Assembly: GCA_028275145.1 (NCBI GenBank)
Contig: JAQCNG010000110.1
Span: 1-6,387, forward strand
From: Halovenus sp.
GTDB lineage: Archaea > Halobacteriota > Halobacteria > Halobacteriales > Haloarculaceae
Reading direction: 5' to 3'
Length of the DNA: 6,387 nucleotides
Numbering within the stretch: position 1 is the first letter of the stretch; each line of letters starts with the position of its first letter. Position numbers and translations under genes: made by a program. Below are positions 4,626-6,387 of this stretch, one piece after another. The notes beneath the pieces were generated by a model. The model had not been told where the DNA came from and ran no database searches. It saw nothing but the letters and a program-made list of their open reading frames with translations.

Positions 4626-5647
4626 TGGCCCGGCGAGACAGTCACGAGCGGAAGGTCCGTGGCTCACAGATCCGCGACAGCCGAACCGAGAAGAACCGAC
4701 AGGAGAGACACGAGACCCCCTCGGCGGGCGATCAGACGCCCAACCGGTCGACGGGGATTCGCGACGTCAGCGGCGTCCTCGACTCGTTCGTGGAGAGCCC
4801 GGAGACGGAGGCCGTCACGCGCCGCGTCGAGCGGTGGCTGTCGGTCAACCGGCCGGTCCACGTTGTTGGACCGACCGGGTGTGGCAAGACGGCGCTCGCG
4901 ATGCGTGTCGCCACAGAGCGGGACCGACCCGTTGTCTGGATAAACGGTGACGCCGACCTGGACACGAGCGACCTCGTCGGTGACTACGACGAGCAGGAAC
5001 ACGTCTCCGTCCGCGACAACTACATCCACAACGTCAGGAAAAGCACCGACATCGTCCGGGACCGCTGGGTCGACAACCCCCTCACCGTCGCGGTCCGGGA
5101 GGGTGCAACGCTGGTCTACAACGAGTTCTCGCGGACAAAACCCGCCGCGAACAACGCTCTCCTCTCGGTGTTCGAGGAGGGTATCCTCGAACTCCCCGGC
5201 CAGCGTGGTGACGACCGACTCGTCGAGGCCCACCCCGAGTTCCGCGCGATTCTCACCTCGAACGGGACCGAGTACGCGGGTGTCCACGAGCCACAGGATG
5301 CCCTGCTCGACCGTCTCGTCGGCGTCTACATGGACTACTACAGCTTCGAGACCGAGGTGGAGATCGTCGGCTCGCACGTTCCGACGGCCCCGGACCCACT
5401 CGCCAGACAGTGTGTCGACCTGGTGCGCACCGTCCGGGAGGAGTTCGACTGGACGCTCGGCACGCGCGCTGCGATCATCGCCGCGGAGGGACTCACGACA
5501 GTCCCGGCGGCCCAGCGAGACGACAGCCTGGTCGTCGAGGTGATGACCGACGTCGTCGCGTCGAAGGTGTCCGACCGGGGGGAACTCGCGGCCGCGAGCG
5601 AGTGCGTGGCTGACGCGCTCGATGCCGACGGTGGTGACGGCCAGTGA
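4625..5647 (+). CDS. gvpN: GvpN, AAA+ ATPase for gas vesicle growth
   Basis: A 340-residue MoxR-like AAA+ protein. Residues 1-45 are basic and polar, probably flexible. The ATPase core shows Walker A GPTGCGKT (82-89), a Walker B-position strand ATLVYNEFSR (161-170) with Asn166-Glu167 in place of the usual Asp-Glu, ANNALLSVFEEG after it, a sensor-1 region ILTSNGTEY (Asn213) and a likely arginine finger in ALLDRLVG (Arg230). The C-terminal lid helices follow (about 255-330). GvpN is required for vesicles to grow to full width and strength and is thought to act on GvpA or GvpC using ATP. ATG at 4625 overlaps the gvpC stop by 1 base; GTG at 4622 would add one residue. The end overlaps gvpO by 4 bases, so C, N and O form one translationally coupled unit. 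Confidence 0.96.
   Translation: MARRDSHERKVRGSQIRDSRTEKNRQERHETPSAGDQTPNRSTGIRDVSGVLDSFVESPETEAVTRRVERWLSVNRPVHVVGPTGCGKTALAMRVATERDRPVVWINGDADLDTSDLVGDYDEQEHVSVRDNYIHNVRKSTDIVRDRWVDNPLTVAVREGATLVYNEFSRTKPAANNALLSVFEEGILELPGQRGDDRLVEAHPEFRAILTSNGTEYAGVHEPQDALLDRLVGVYMDYYSFETEVEIVGSHVPTAPDPLARQCVDLVRTVREEFDWTLGTRAAIIAAEGLTTVPAAQRDDSLVVEVMTDVVASKVSDRGELAAASECVADALDADGGDGQ
5630..5637 (+). promoter_or_regulatory. Ribosome-binding site of gvpO
   Basis: GGTGGTGA lies 6 bases ahead of the GTG at 5644 and matches the archaeal anti-Shine-Dalgarno well. This decides for the GTG start, which overlaps the gvpN stop as GTGA. Confidence 0.65.
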
Positions 5648-6036
5648 CCAACCAGACACAGTCCGAGACAGACGGCACAGAGAGCGCCAACCCGACTGAC
5701 GAACCTCGGGCGGGTGGCACAGAGAGCGCCGACCCGGACGAGGACACCGCGACGGACGACAGCGCCGAAGCGCTCGGGGTTCTGGACGTCCGGGAACTGG
5801 TCGCGGAGGTTTCGGAGACGCTTCTGGGTCACCCCTTCGACGGCATCACCGCCGTCGAACGCGCAGATGACGATGGCTGGCGTGCGGTCTTCGAGGTTGT
5901 CGAGCGCAGCGCCGTTCCGGACACACAGGACATGATCGGCCGGTACGAACTCCACCTCTCACCGTCCGGCGACGTCCAGGAGTACTCGCTCCAGCAGCGG
6001 TTCAAGCGCAGCGAGTTACAGGGCAGCGCGCTCTGA
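5644..6036 (+). CDS. gvpO: Gas vesicle protein GvpO
   Basis: A 130-residue protein. Residues 1-44 are an acidic, disordered-looking N-terminus with a duplicated GTESA-(N/D)-P segment. Residues 45-125 are the conserved GvpO domain: VLDVRELVAEVSETLLGHPFDGITAVER, then GWRAVFEVVERSAVPDTQDMIGRYELHLSPSGDVQEYSLQQRFKRSE. GvpO is a small soluble protein that increases gas-vesicle formation in haloarchaea; a role at the level of expression or assembly is known only in outline. The start is GTG at 5644, supported by a good ribosome-binding site and a 4-base overlap with gvpN. It is the last recognisable gvp gene on this strand. Confidence 0.95.
   Translation: MTNQTQSETDGTESANPTDEPRAGGTESADPDEDTATDDSAEALGVLDVRELVAEVSETLLGHPFDGITAVERADDDGWRAVFEVVERSAVPDTQDMIGRYELHLSPSGDVQEYSLQQRFKRSELQGSAL
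5674..5730 (+). repeat. 15-bp direct repeat within the gvpO N-terminal coding region
   Basis: GGCACAGAGAGCGCC occurs at 5674-5688 and again at 5716-5730, exactly 42 bases (14 codons) apart in the same frame. It encodes GTESA twice in the acidic leader of GvpO. A small in-frame duplication is the simplest explanation. Confidence 0.7.
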
Positions 6037-6190
6037 ACCCCGACCGCTCTCTCCCGTGGCCCGTCGACACCGCTCTCCGGGCTTTCCTTTCGCTCCTCGT
6101 CCACGGATGTCTCCCCCGACGGTGAGAGCCCGGAGTGTCCGGGTCCGCACAGACACGCCGGCAGTTATCAGATGCGGTAATCTCGTCCCG
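6037..6190. other. Non-coding stretch after gvpO
   Basis: No convincing gene is seen. A perfect 6-bp stem with a 3-base loop (CCCGGA-GTG-TCCGGG) lies at 6129-6143 without a T-run after it. Pyrimidine-rich sequence with short T-tracts lies at about 6080-6100, which could serve archaeal termination after gvpO. Reading frames here are short shadows of GC-rich DNA. Confidence 0.4.
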
Positions 6191-6198
6191 ATACTTAT
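6191..6198 (+). promoter_or_regulatory. TATA-like box near the right end
   Basis: ATACTTAT (continuing into ACCC) matches the eight core bases of the gvpA promoter element. It is centred about 29 bases before the ATG at 6224, the spacing expected for a leaderless haloarchaeal mRNA. It suggests a separate gene starts at the right edge. Confidence 0.5.
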
Positions 6199-6223
6199 AC
6201 CCGAGCGGGCGGGGTTTCGAGGT

Positions 6224-6387
6224 ATGAGGACGAGCACCCTGTCTGTTGTGACAACAGCCCCAGTCAGTCGCAGATGGCGCGTGGGGGAGCCCCGGGAGTG
6301 GTGTCGACAGCGTGGCCGGTGTTGCTCGCGGGGTGCAGCGGTCTCCGTTCGACCGCCGGTGACGCCGGCTGTGCCGCCCGCGCTGTT
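6224..6387 (+). CDS. Possible start of an unidentified gene, truncated by the window end
   Basis: From the ATG at 6224 a frame stays open for 54 codons to the edge and begins MRTSTLSVVTTAPVSRRWR. I do not recognise it; the later part is Arg/Cys-rich and looks non-coding. A competing frame from ATG at 6274 reads through VVSTAWPVLLAGCSGLRS, which resembles a haloarchaeal lipoprotein cleavage motif (LAGC-SG), and has better G/C-ending codons. The promoter spacing favours 6224 and the protein content favours 6274. Either start, or a frameshifted lipoprotein gene, is possible; no gas-vesicle role is implied. Confidence 0.3.
   Translation, partial: MRTSTLSVVTTAPVSRRWRVGEPREWCRQRGRCCSRGAAVSVRPPVTPAVPPAL

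Noticed and set aside
4664..5659. Long minus-strand open frame opposite gvpN (about 331 codons)
   Set aside because: Codon-position bias and conserved motifs belong to gvpN on the plus strand. The antisense translation has no family features.

Overview
This window is most of a haloarchaeal gas-vesicle (gvp) gene cluster. The organism is very probably a halophilic archaeon (class Halobacteria). Four things point there: GC-rich DNA with G/C-ending codons, strongly acidic proteins, archaeal TATA-type promoters, and a GvpA that is close to full-length identical in its core to the haloarchaeal protein as I remember it. Genus and species cannot be fixed from what is seen here.

Layout. The cluster is divergent around a control region at about 3204-3361. 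Leftward on the minus strand lie gvpD (regulator, 1680-3203), gvpF (969-1607), gvpG (718-969), gvpH (191-715) and the 5' part of gvpI (1-194, running off the window). F-G-H-I are tightly packed, with overlapping stop and start codons. Rightward on the plus strand lie gvpA (major shell protein, 3362-3592), gvpC (scaffold, 3654-4625), gvpN (AAA+ ATPase, 4625-5647) and gvpO (5644-6036); C-N and N-O overlap by 1 and 4 bases. From 6037 to the right end there is mostly non-coding sequence, a good TATA-like box at 6191-6198 and the possible start of an unidentified gene.

How the genes work together. GvpA polymerises into the ribbed gas-filled shell. GvpC binds the outside and sets shape and strength. 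GvpN and GvpO are needed for, or enhance, full vesicle growth. GvpF, G, H and I are accessory proteins of nucleation and assembly, and GvpD is the repressor-side regulator.

Most notable points. (1) gvpE, the leucine-zipper activator that normally sits between gvpD and gvpF and is the known partner of GvpD, is absent: only 72 bases separate the two genes. (2) The divergent control region lacks a clear copy of the published GvpE-box pair. Instead it carries a six-unit 12-bp periodic array (three 24-bp units) and a cluster of TCGTA/TACGA half-sites around the gvpA TATA box. Together these suggest a gvp control circuit different from the classic GvpD/GvpE one. (3) GvpC ends in a Cys2-His2 zinc-finger-like module after a long Glu-rich repeat tract.
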